DNA of 64,000 nucleotides from JAIVGV01 sp032229975 (GTDB lineage: Bacteria; Acidobacteriota; Blastocatellia; Pyrinomonadales; Pyrinomonadaceae). The position numbers were made by a program, and so were the translations under genes. The notes beneath the pieces are model-generated. The model searched no databases and was not told the DNA's origin. It worked only from the letters and a program-made list of their open reading frames with translations. Location of the stretch: positions 1 to 64,000 of the forward strand of contig JAVXVG010000003.1 of NCBI GenBank assembly GCA_032229975.1, in the 5' to 3' direction. Of the stretch, positions 53,941 through 61,548 are shown piece after piece. Numbering within the stretch: the stretch's first letter is position 1; every line of letters starts with the position of its first letter.

Positions 53941-55195
53941 ACCAAATTTTTCCGAAGATCGGGCAGGCCCCTTCGACGCAGGCCTGCCGGCTGAGAGTGA
54001 TCACGACGCCGTCCGCGTCGGTCGGCACGGTGAAGTCGAGCGCGACCTGTTGCCAATCGCTCGTGCCATTGGGCGCGGGCGCGGAAGATGCGAGCCCGCG
54101 TCCATCCTTCGCGCCGCTACGCACGTTGACGACGAGCGAGCTGGCGGTCTTCAAACTATCGGTGCGCACGAAGAAATCCAAATGATAGCGCGCGCCCGGC
54201 TCGACGACGACGAGCTGCGAGACATTAGCGAACGTGATCGACGAGGGAGCATTGAAACTGATGCGCAAAGAGCGCGTGCCGCCGTGCGCCGTGCGCGGAT
54301 CGATCCCCGTCTGCGCCTGCGCGACGGGCGTGACAGACCAGCCAAACTGATCCTTGCCGGGCCCCTTGATCTCCTGCTCGAATCCACTGTTGGTGATCTG
54401 GCCCGGCTGCGCCGTCACGTCTTCGGGCGCGATGCTGCGCGCAACTTCGAGCGCGGCGGCGTAGCGTTGCTCTGCGAGCAGCCCATGCGCGAGCGCGTCG
54501 CCCGCCTCGGCTTGCGTGTGCTTGTCCTGCGGACTGAGCGAAGACCAGAGGCGCAATGCATCATCCGTGCGCTTCTGTCCGACGAGATAGGCGACCAGTT
54601 CGGCGCGCACCGCAGGCTTGTCGCCGACCGCCGTCGTGACGCGCGCCACGTCGCCGCCGTAGATGCTCCACACGGAGGCGAAGATGGCCCCGCGCATCTC
54701 TCGGTCGGATTCCGCCGCGCGGCGCAGCTCGGTGAAGGCTTCCGCATCTTGACCGGCCCTAAGCAACAGGTTGCCGAGATACCAGCGCGGCAGAACGTAG
54801 TTGGGCGCAAGCGCGACGGCGCGACGCAGCGCAAATTCGCCGCCCTCCTTGTCGCCCGCCTGCTCGCGCGCTCGACCAAGCTCCATCCACAGACGATAGT
54901 CGCGCGGCGAGAGCGCAACCGCTCGCTCGAACTCTGTGACGGTCTCATGCAAGCCGTCCTGCGTGAAATCGTTTCGCGCGAAGACGCCTGCGGTGAAGTG
55001 CGTCTGCGGATCGTCGGGCGCGAGTCGTTCGGCGAGACGTGCCACTTCCTCGTTCGTCGGGTAGGTGGCCATCGTATCGCCCGCCAGCCAACGCAGGGCC
55101 ATCCATGCGCCGAAGCAGACGAGCGCGGCGGGCACGAGCAGCAGCACGCGCCGCCACGCGGCATCCATATTGACGAGTGTGATCTGGTCGGACAT
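53825..55195 (-). CDS. TPR protein with C-terminal carbohydrate-binding-like domain
   Basis: A 456-residue protein. One N-terminal membrane helix (VLLLVPAALVCFGAWMALRWL), TPR units at about 60-260 (LWMELGRAREQAGDKEGGEFALRRAV), then a jelly-roll-like domain (about 270-430: TNSGFEQEIKGPGKD-x-FGW, SLRISFNAPS, YHLDFFVRTDSLKTASSLVVNV, IWYDDFNL), as in CBM4/9-type modules. The Q/A-rich tail is low complexity. It is directly upstream of the O-antigen ligase and overlaps it, so it may hold the polymer for ligation in the periplasm. Confidence 0.84.
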   Translation of the reverse strand: MSDQITLVNMDAAWRRVLLLVPAALVCFGAWMALRWLAGDTMATYPTNEEVARLAERLAPDDPQTHFTAGVFARNDFTQDGLHETVTEFERAVALSPRDYRLWMELGRAREQAGDKEGGEFALRRAVALAPNYVLPRWYLGNLLLRAGQDAEAFTELRRAAESDREMRGAIFASVWSIYGGDVARVTTAVGDKPAVRAELVAYLVGQKRTDDALRLWSSLSPQDKHTQAEAGDALAHGLLAEQRYAAALEVARSIAPEDVTAQPGQITNSGFEQEIKGPGKDQFGWSVTPVAQAQTGIDPRTAHGGTRSLRISFNAPSSITFANVSQLVVVEPGARYHLDFFVRTDSLKTASSLVVNVRSGAKDGRGLASSAPAPNGTSDWQQVALDFTVPTDADGVVITLSRQACVEGACPIFGKIWYDDFNLQRAGAEQQQQKQRDARASAGAGVVGDARQPAR

Positions 55196-55201
55196 CAAAA
55201 G

Positions 55202-55276
55202 AGTCTGGAGTCTAAAGTCTGGAGTCCGGGAGTCAAGAGGCTAGGCGAGTTGACTCTAGACTTTAGACTCCAGACT
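55202..55276. repeat. 25-bp inverted repeat made of AGTCTGG/AGTCTAA heptamers
   Basis: The arms 55202-55226 and 55252-55276 pair over 25 bp with one mismatch; the loop is 25 nt. Each arm is three to four heptamers (AGTCTGG, AGTCTAA, AGTCTGG, AGTC). It fills the gap between the WecA-CapD fusion and the TPR gene. Confidence 0.9.
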
Positions 55277-55283
55277 CCAGACT

Positions 55284-57086
55284 TTATTCTTCGCTGAGCG
55301 TGTCGATCTGTATGCGCATTCGTCGGAGCATGACGCGCGCGTCGCGACAGGCTTCGGTGATCTGCCGGACGCGCTCGTCGGTGAACTTGCTGCTCGAAAG
55401 TAGAACTTCCTCGGCGCGCGCGCGAGCACACACGTCTCTCAAGTCGCCGTTGCCTTTGAAGACGCGCAGACCGTGGATGACTTTGCCCTGCTTGAGCCGG
55501 TCGTCGTCGATGAAGCCGACGGGCGTGTAGCGCAGGCCGTTGTTGTTCATGATCTCGCGCAATAGAAGTTCGCCGCCGTCGCCCGCGCCGTAGATGAGCA
55601 CGCGACGCGCATCGTGTGCGGAGCCGGCGGGGAGTATCTTGCGGAAGAAACGGAAGGCGAAGCGACTCGCGGCGAGCAGCATCAACAGGATGATCGCATC
55701 GAGCACGAAGACGGCGCGCGAGTAGCCTTCGAAGCGGAAGGCGAAGAGGATCGCAAGCACGCTCGCCACCGATCCGGCCACCACAGCCTTCGCATAAGTG
55801 ACGAGATTATCGACGCTCACATAACGCCAGATGCCGCGATAGACGCCCGCCGCGAGGAAGGCCCACATCTTGACGAAGACGAGCACGGGCACGGCGCGCA
55901 GAAACAGATTCATCGCGCCGCTCTGCGTGAGTGAACCGAAGAGCAGAAGGTATGAGAAGTAGAACGAGAGCGTGATGAGCGCAACGTCCAAGAGCACTTC
56001 AAAGATGCGTCGCTTGTAAGAGAGATCGACGAGGAAGGCGACGAGCGGCTTCTCTCGCGCGGCGCGCATCTCGTCCTCGTCATACACCTTCACGCCTGCG
56101 AGATAGACGCCCATCAACGTGAGCACGACCGTGAAGCCGAGGATGACGGCGAGGCTCACATCGAACTTCGCCTCACGCACGAGCATCGAGAGCAGACCGG
56201 CCACGCCCGCGAATCCGTAGAGCATCCACACGGCGCGTCGCTCCGATAAGCCGAGCGCGACGAGTCGGTGCGACGTGTGATCGCGGCCACCCTGCGCGGG
56301 CGAGCGACCGGAGAGTTGGCGCAAGACCGTGACGAGAGTCGTATCGAAGATCGGGATGAGCAGGATAAGCACGGGGACGGCGAGCACTGGCAGGAACGAA
56401 CGCGAGCGGCCACCCGCCGCCGAAAGCAACGCCGCGCTCGATAAGAAGAAGCCGATGAACATCGAGCCGCAGTCGCCCATGAAGATCGAGGCCGGGTTCG
56501 AGTTGTAGATCAAAAATCCGAGCAGCGCGGCGGCGAAGACGGCCAGCACGAGAGCTTCCGCCGTCTGCCCGTTGGCGACGAACGAGAGGGCGAGGAAGAC
56601 CGAAGCGATGGCCGAGATGCCGGACGCGAGCCCATCCATATTGTCGAGCAGGTTGACGGCGTTCGTGATCCCGATGATCCAGAACATCGTGATGGCCATG
56701 TTGAGCGGCGCGTAGGATGTCCACGGCAGAGAGAGTCCATAGTAGGTGACGACCGCCGCGCCCATCACCTGTCCCGCGAGTTTCTGATAAGGCTTGATGT
56801 GGAGTAGATCGTCAACGAACCCGATGCCGAAGAGGAACGCACTCGCCGCGAAGACGACCCACATCTGCGGCGTGTGTGTGATGAGCGCGAAGAAGACGAT
56901 GGCGAACGTCAGGAAGATCGACGCGCCGCCGAGCATCGCCGTCGGCTGTTTGTGCCAACGGTCGCCGCGCGGTTTCGCGACCATCCCGAAGCGTCGCGCG
57001 AGCGCGCGCACTGCGGGCGTCAGAGCTGCGGCGAGCGCGAAGGAGACGGCCACCGCCACCATCTGTCGGTTACTGAAAGGCATCAT
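55284..57086 (-). CDS. WecA/TagO-like transferase fused to CapD N-terminal region
   Basis: A 600-residue fusion. Residues 1-330 are a UDP-N-acetylhexosamine:undecaprenyl-phosphate transferase of the MraY/WecA family: GFVDDLLHIKP (about 90), NAVNLLDNMDGLASG (142-156), MGDCGSMFIGF (203-213) and the His loop GRDHTSHRL (267-275). Residues about 345-600 are four membrane helices plus a Rossmann domain (RRVLIYGAGDGGELLLREI, with GAGDGG at 500-505) as in the N-terminal half of CapD/WbpM/FlaA1-like dehydratases. The SDR catalytic domain is absent. It is the second initiating transferase of the locus. The fusion could couple initiation to NDP-sugar sensing. Confidence 0.9.
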   Translation of the reverse strand: MMPFSNRQMVAVAVSFALAAALTPAVRALARRFGMVAKPRGDRWHKQPTAMLGGASIFLTFAIVFFALITHTPQMWVVFAASAFLFGIGFVDDLLHIKPYQKLAGQVMGAAVVTYYGLSLPWTSYAPLNMAITMFWIIGITNAVNLLDNMDGLASGISAIASVFLALSFVANGQTAEALVLAVFAAALLGFLIYNSNPASIFMGDCGSMFIGFFLSSAALLSAAGGRSRSFLPVLAVPVLILLIPIFDTTLVTVLRQLSGRSPAQGGRDHTSHRLVALGLSERRAVWMLYGFAGVAGLLSMLVREAKFDVSLAVILGFTVVLTLMGVYLAGVKVYDEDEMRAAREKPLVAFLVDLSYKRRIFEVLLDVALITLSFYFSYLLLFGSLTQSGAMNLFLRAVPVLVFVKMWAFLAAGVYRGIWRYVSVDNLVTYAKAVVAGSVASVLAILFAFRFEGYSRAVFVLDAIILLMLLAASRFAFRFFRKILPAGSAHDARRVLIYGAGDGGELLLREIMNNNGLRYTPVGFIDDDRLKQGKVIHGLRVFKGNGDLRDVCARARAEEVLLSSSKFTDERVRQITEACRDARVMLRRMRIQIDTLSEE

Positions 57087-57119
57087 GATAGACGGACAGG
57101 GATTCGTAAGAGCACAGGA

Positions 57120-57148
57120 AAACTATGCGAAACGGCGGAAGAAATCAA
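57120..57148 (-). promoter_or_regulatory. Possible sigma70-like promoter inside operon C
   Basis: On the minus strand TTGATT (57143-57148) and TAGTTT (57120-57125) are separated by 17 bp, in the 99-bp gap before the WecA-CapD gene, the largest gap of that part of operon C without a heptamer array. Pattern match only. Confidence 0.35.
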
Positions 57149-57185
57149 GCGGGCAAGTTTTCACGCGCGGTCGATCTAAACTTAA

Positions 57186-58151
57186 CTACTTGCGGTCGCG
57201 ATGATACTCGACGACTTTCTCGATGATGCCGTCGAGTCGCTCTTTGGGCTCGAAGCCGACAAGATTCTTGACCTTCGTGATGTCGGGAACGCGGCGCGGC
57301 ATATCCTCGAAGCCTTCCTCGTAAGCCTCATCGTAGGGCACGAGCACGATCTCGGAGGACGAGCCCACGATCTGCTTGATGCGCCGCGCGAGTTCGATGA
57401 TCGAGACCTCTTCGTTCGAGCCGATGTTGAAGACCTGCCCGACCGCCTCATCCTTTTCCATCAGCCCGATGAGCGCGCCCACCACATCGCCGACGTAGCC
57501 GAAGCAGCGCGTCTGCTCTCCGTCGCCGTAAACCGTCATCGGTCGTCCGTCGAGGGCCTGCCGGACGAAAGTCGGGATGACCATGCCATACTGTCCGGTC
57601 TGACGGGGGCCTACTGTGTTGAAGAGTCGGACGACGACCGTCGGCAGCTTCTTCTCTCTCCAATAAGCGAGCGCGAGAAATTCGTCGATAGCTTTCGAGC
57701 AAGCGTAAGACCAGCGGCCCTTCGTCGTCGCGCCCATCACGAGGTTGCCGTCTTCGCGAAACGGCACGTCGTTCGACAAGCCGTAAACTTCCGAAGTCGA
57801 AGCTACAAGCACCTTCTTCTTCTTCTTGCTCGCCTGCGCTAAGACGACCTCCGTGCAATGCACGTTCGTCTCGATGGTACGCACAGGCGATTCGACGATG
57901 AGCTTGACGCCGACCGCCGCCGCGAGATGAAAGACGACATCGCATCCATCGATCAACTCGGCCATTAACGGTTGGTTGTTGACTGTGTCGATCTGATAGT
58001 TGTAGCGCGGACTCTCTTTCAGGTGCGCGATGTTCTCGATTGAGCCGGTCGAGAGATCGTCAATGCAAGAGACCTCGTCGCCGCGCGCAATGAGCGCGTC
58101 CGAGAGATGCGATCCGATAAAGCCTGCCCCACCCGTGATCAGTGCTCGCAA
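57186..58151 (-). CDS. NAD-dependent epimerase/dehydratase (UDP-sugar)
   Basis: A 321-residue extended SDR enzyme. TGGAGFIGSH (7-16) binds NAD+, FHLAAAVGVKLIVESP and STSEVYG follow, and the catalytic pair is Tyr149/Lys153 in SYACSKAIDEF. RLFNTVGPRQTGQYGMVIP and RCFGYVGDVV complete the fold. It could be a UDP-glucose/UDP-glucuronate 4-epimerase or a second decarboxylase-like enzyme; the sequence alone does not decide. The start is TTG at 58151 and overlaps the GT4 stop by 13 bp. Confidence 0.88.
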   Translation of the reverse strand: MRALITGGAGFIGSHLSDALIARGDEVSCIDDLSTGSIENIAHLKESPRYNYQIDTVNNQPLMAELIDGCDVVFHLAAAVGVKLIVESPVRTIETNVHCTEVVLAQASKKKKKVLVASTSEVYGLSNDVPFREDGNLVMGATTKGRWSYACSKAIDEFLALAYWREKKLPTVVVRLFNTVGPRQTGQYGMVIPTFVRQALDGRPMTVYGDGEQTRCFGYVGDVVGALIGLMEKDEAVGQVFNIGSNEEVSIIELARRIKQIVGSSSEIVLVPYDEAYEEGFEDMPRRVPDITKVKNLVGFEPKERLDGIIEKVVEYHRDRK

Positions 58152-59497
58152 AAGAATTTCTCCTCCGTTTTAACCCTGCGTGCACGCGCACGTGCCGCGC
58201 CATCTTCGCCCGCCGCAGCCCCCGGACACAACTCGTCGTAGAGTTTGAGCACGTCTGCGACGAGGCGCGAGACCGAATAATTCTCTTCGACGTAGCGACG
58301 ACCGCGCTCGCCCAACGCCACGCGCAGTTCAGCATTCGACGCAAGATGCGCGAGCGCATCGGCGAACGCCGCAGCGTCGCCGCTCTCGACCAGCACGCCG
58401 CGCTCGCACACGCGCCACTTGTGTTGTCGGCGAAGTTCCGACGCATCAACGCCGCCGAGTAGATCGATTGTGCCGCCGACTTCCGTTGCAACGACGGCGC
58501 GCTCGTTCGCCATCGCCTCGATGAGCGTGAGCGGCGTTCCTTCGTTCAAAGATGTGAGCGCAACCACGTCGAGCGCGGCGTAGAAATTTTCCGGATCGTC
58601 GAGCGTGCCCGTGAAGACTACATCGTCAACGAGTCCGAGGTCTGCGGCGTAGGCTTCGAGTTCGAGCCGCAGGTGGCCGTCGCCGATGATGATGAAGCGC
58701 ACGCGCGGCGCATCAGCATGAGCGATTGGCGATGATGCGCCGCGCGTCGCGTCGCTCTTGAGCAGCAGGGCGGCGGCGTCGAGGAACATCTTGTGATTCT
58801 TGATCTCGGTCAGACGACCGACGATGCCGACGAGCAGTGTCGCTTCGTCTCCGCCGGCGACGCCGAAGCGTTCGCGCGCTTGGCGACGGCGCGCGCGCCA
58901 GTCCGTGAAGACGCCGAGTTCCAGACCGAGCGGCACGATGCGGAATTGCTTTGCGCGTCCGACGCGGAAGCGAACGTTGATCTCTTCGAGTTGCTGTTGG
59001 CTGATGACGATGATGCGATCTGTCGCGAGTCGCGCGAGCACGCGTTCGATGGCGAGAAAAAGTTTTGTCTTCGTCGCGCCGTAGTAACTATGAAAGACGT
59101 GCCCATGATACGTGTGCACGAAGCGGCACGCGCGCGGGCGGCCCAGAAGCGCGGAAGGCGTGAGCCAGCGATAGATCATTCCCGCCGTACGACCGACTGC
59201 TCCGGCCTTCGCTGTGTGCGTGTGCACGATGTCGGGGCGCAAGGCGCGGAAGAGGCGGAAGAGTTTCCAGACCGTGATCAAGTCTTTCACTGATAGCTCA
59301 CGGCTCATCTCCTCGACGCGCAAGGGCTCGATGCCCTGCGCCGCCGCGAAGTAGCTCATGTCGTCTTCGCCCGGCGGCACGCTGCCCGCGACGAGCCACG
59401 ACGCATGACCGGCCCGCGCCGTCGCCGCCGTCAGCCACGCGACGTGGCGCGCGGGCCCCCCGACGTTTAAGCGCGCGATGATGCGAACGATTCTCAT
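58139..59497 (-). CDS. GT4 glycosyltransferase
   Basis: A 452-residue GT-B glycosyltransferase. MRIVRIIARLNVGGPARHVAWL is the GT4 N-terminus; DIVHTHTAKAGAVGR and FVHTYHGHVFHSYYG lie in the acceptor domain; donor-site blocks are LVGIVGRLTEIKNHKMFLDAA, FIIIGDGHLRLELEAYA, FTGTLDDPENFYAALDVVALTSLNEGTPLTLIEAMANERAVVATEVGG. It resembles transferases that act early on WecA-type lipid intermediates, in keeping with the adjacent gene pair, but specificity is not proven. Confidence 0.92.
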   Translation of the reverse strand: MRIVRIIARLNVGGPARHVAWLTAATARAGHASWLVAGSVPPGEDDMSYFAAAQGIEPLRVEEMSRELSVKDLITVWKLFRLFRALRPDIVHTHTAKAGAVGRTAGMIYRWLTPSALLGRPRACRFVHTYHGHVFHSYYGATKTKLFLAIERVLARLATDRIIVISQQQLEEINVRFRVGRAKQFRIVPLGLELGVFTDWRARRRQARERFGVAGGDEATLLVGIVGRLTEIKNHKMFLDAAALLLKSDATRGASSPIAHADAPRVRFIIIGDGHLRLELEAYAADLGLVDDVVFTGTLDDPENFYAALDVVALTSLNEGTPLTLIEAMANERAVVATEVGGTIDLLGGVDASELRRQHKWRVCERGVLVESGDAAAFADALAHLASNAELRVALGERGRRYVEENYSVSRLVADVLKLYDELCPGAAAGEDGAARARARRVKTEEKFFCEH

Positions 59498-59506
59498 AAA
59501 GGAGCA

Positions 59507-59589
59507 GTCAGCGTTCAGCAGTCAGCCAATCACTTTTTATCGAGCACTGACTGTTAGCTCTGACTGAGCGCTGAGTGCTGAACGCTGAT
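59507..59589. repeat. Heptamer-iterated inverted repeat (GTCAGCG/TTCAGCA type)
   Basis: The arms 59507-59526 and 59570-59589 match in 18 of 20 positions; both are CAGTCAG/CGTTCAG heptamers in tandem. The second arm lies inside the 3' end of the nucleotidyltransferase gene and encodes its last residues (HSALSQS). Confidence 0.85.
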
Positions 59590-60336
59590 TTGCGCGGCGT
59601 CCTTCAACTCCAGCTTGTTAGCTCCGGTCTCGGCAACGAGGTTCGAGGCGTGGAGCAGGCTCTCGAACGTGCCCGCGTCTGTCCACCAGCCTTCGAGTTC
59701 GTCCCAAGTCATCTCGCCGCGCTCGATGTAGGCGTTGTTCACATCGGTGATCTCTAACTCGCCGCGACCCGAAGGCTTGAGCGTTTTAATGATCTGGAAG
59801 ACCGAAGAGTCGTACATGTAGATGCCAACGACGGCGTAGTCAGACTTCGGCTCTTTCGGTTTCTCTTCGATGTGAACGACGCGCGAGCCTTCTAGTTCGG
59901 GGACACCGAAGCGTTGTGGATCGGCGACTTTCTTCAGAAGAATTTTCGCGCCGCCGCCTTGATGTCGATAGGCTCGCGCGGCGCGACAGATGTTGCCCTC
60001 GATGATGTTGTCGCCGAGCACGATGCAGAGCGGATCGTTATCGGCGAAGTCTTCGCACAAGGCCAGTGCTGCGGCGATGCCGCCTTCGCCCTCTTGATAA
60101 GTGTAGTTCAAATGCTTGAGGCCGAAGTCGCGCCCGTTCTTCAAGAGCTTTAGAAAATCGCCCGCAGAGTTTCCGCCCGTGACGATCATGATGTCGGTGA
60201 TGCCTGCGTTGATGAGCGTCTGGACGGGGTAATAGATCATCGGCTTGTCATAGACGGGCAACAGGTGCTTGTTCGTCACCGCCGTCAGTGGTCGCAAACG
60301 CGTGCCCAAGCCCCCAGCCAGTACGACGCCTTTCAT
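59554..60336 (-). CDS. rfbA: Short RmlA-like glucose-1-phosphate nucleotidyltransferase
   Basis: A 260-residue sugar-nucleotide pyrophosphorylase. The start at 60336 has GGAGGG 6 bp upstream. Landmarks: GVVLAGGLGTRLRPLT, NKHLLPVYDKPMIYYP, TGGNSAGDFLKLL, VLGDNIIEG, DPQRFGVPEL, IEEKPKEPKSDYAVVGIYMYD, GRGELEITDVNNAYIERGEM and GWWTDAGTFESLL. It is the short bacterial form, lacking the C-terminal allosteric helices of full RmlA. It should make dTDP- or UDP-glucose. No RmlBCD genes are in the window. The C-terminal 10 or so residues are translated heptamer repeat. Confidence 0.9.
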   Translation of the reverse strand: MKGVVLAGGLGTRLRPLTAVTNKHLLPVYDKPMIYYPVQTLINAGITDIMIVTGGNSAGDFLKLLKNGRDFGLKHLNYTYQEGEGGIAAALALCEDFADNDPLCIVLGDNIIEGNICRAARAYRHQGGGAKILLKKVADPQRFGVPELEGSRVVHIEEKPKEPKSDYAVVGIYMYDSSVFQIIKTLKPSGRGELEITDVNNAYIERGEMTWDELEGWWTDAGTFESLLHASNLVAETGANKLELKDAAQISVQHSALSQS

Positions 60337-60445
60337 TCGATCCCTCCGAAGAAATAATTTATGAACGACTGATCGATGAACGAAGCATGCGACGAAGATC
60401 GTTAAACGAAGAACTCGCCGCGTGTGTGTCGCGCGTCTTGGCGAC

Positions 60446-61471
60446 TCACGGTTCTTTGAGGGCCCACGTCTCGATGTACGTGCCGAGGTGGCCGACGTTG
60501 CTGAGCGCGGTGATGGCCCGTGCGGCGAGCCGCTCGAATGAGCCGACGAGACCGCCGCGCGCGGGAACCATCGACGTGCCGCCGTAAACGCGCCACTCGA
60601 CGGGAGCGAGATGATGCTTGGCGAGCAGAGCGCGCAGCGACTTCGGACTGAAACCAAAAACGTGGAACGGCTCGAAGGTCGGCGCGATGTTCACGACCCA
60701 GTCGCGGCCACGCAGACGTTGATAAAAATTTCCCGCGCGGAAGTAGAGCCCGCGCTCGTTGGGCACATCGACGAAGAGCGCGCCGCCGGGCCGGAGCAGG
60801 CGCGCGATCTCGGCGATGGTCTCATCAGGGTTGTAGAGATGTTCGAGCACGGCGGCGAGAATGATCACGTCGAATGATTCGGACGCGAAGTCGCAACGCT
60901 CGACCGGCAGCTCTCGCACTTCGACGCCTGAATAGCGCGACGCGTAGCGCGCAAACGCGGGCGAAGGATCGACGCCGATGGCCTGCCAACCGGCCTCGCG
61001 CGCCGCGAGTAACAACTCGCCGCGACCCGATCCGACATCGAGCAGTCGTCCTGTGCCGCCCGTCAAAGCGCGTGCGCGTGCGAGCATACTTTGCGCCTCC
61101 GCACCCTTCGCGCTCATGTCGTGGTTCTCGAAATACTCGTCGGGCGGAACGCCGTAGTGCTGCTCCGCGCCGCCGACCGGCACAGGCATCGGATTCGGGA
61201 AGACGAGCCCGCAACGACCGCAACGCCACACCTCGCATTCAGTTCCCAACCCTTCGCGATGCGCCGCGCCGCCGCGCCGACCGAGACGTTTCGTCGGCGG
61301 CACTTCGCACACGGGACAGACTTGTGAGAGCCAACGATACGATCCTTGCCTCACTGCCGCGCGCTCAACAGACGGCGACTCAGCCGCCGCGAGTTCGGCT
61401 GGTGGTAAAAGCGTCGTGTCATTCGCGTCCGTCTCTGTCGTAGTTGAAACTTTCATCATCTTCGATGGCAT
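60446..61471 (-). CDS. SAM-dependent methyltransferase with N-terminal zinc-ribbon-like part
   Basis: A 341-residue methyltransferase. The N-terminal part has two CxxC pairs (CPVCEVPP, and CEVWRCGRCGLVFPNP), as in sugar C-methyltransferase-like proteins; motif I is LLDVGSGRGELLLAAREAGW (about 140), then GVDPSPAFARYA, VIILAAVLEHLYNPDE and RPGGALFVDVPN. The start is uncertain: ATG at 61471, 61459 or 61456, none with a strong RBS. A role in modifying a nucleotide sugar or lipid-linked glycan is inferred. Confidence 0.87.
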   Translation of the reverse strand: MPSKMMKVSTTTETDANDTTLLPPAELAAAESPSVERAAVRQGSYRWLSQVCPVCEVPPTKRLGRRGGAAHREGLGTECEVWRCGRCGLVFPNPMPVPVGGAEQHYGVPPDEYFENHDMSAKGAEAQSMLARARALTGGTGRLLDVGSGRGELLLAAREAGWQAIGVDPSPAFARYASRYSGVEVRELPVERCDFASESFDVIILAAVLEHLYNPDETIAEIARLLRPGGALFVDVPNERGLYFRAGNFYQRLRGRDWVVNIAPTFEPFHVFGFSPKSLRALLAKHHLAPVEWRVYGGTSMVPARGGLVGSFERLAARAITALSNVGHLGTYIETWALKEP

Positions 61472-61545
61472 TCAGCAATCGTCATTCAACGGTCGTTGCG
61501 CAACTCTTATCGTCTGGCTGAAAGCTGACTGCCGATTGCTGACGG
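61472..61545. repeat. Heptamer-derived inverted repeat
   Basis: A 10-bp arm TCAGCAATCG (61472-61481) faces its complement CGATTGCTGA (61533-61542). The region between contains CATTCAACGG and GGCTGAAAGCTGACT units in about 7-bp steps. It lies in the gap between asnB paralogue 4 and the methyltransferase. Confidence 0.65.
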
Positions 61546-61548
61546 CCC

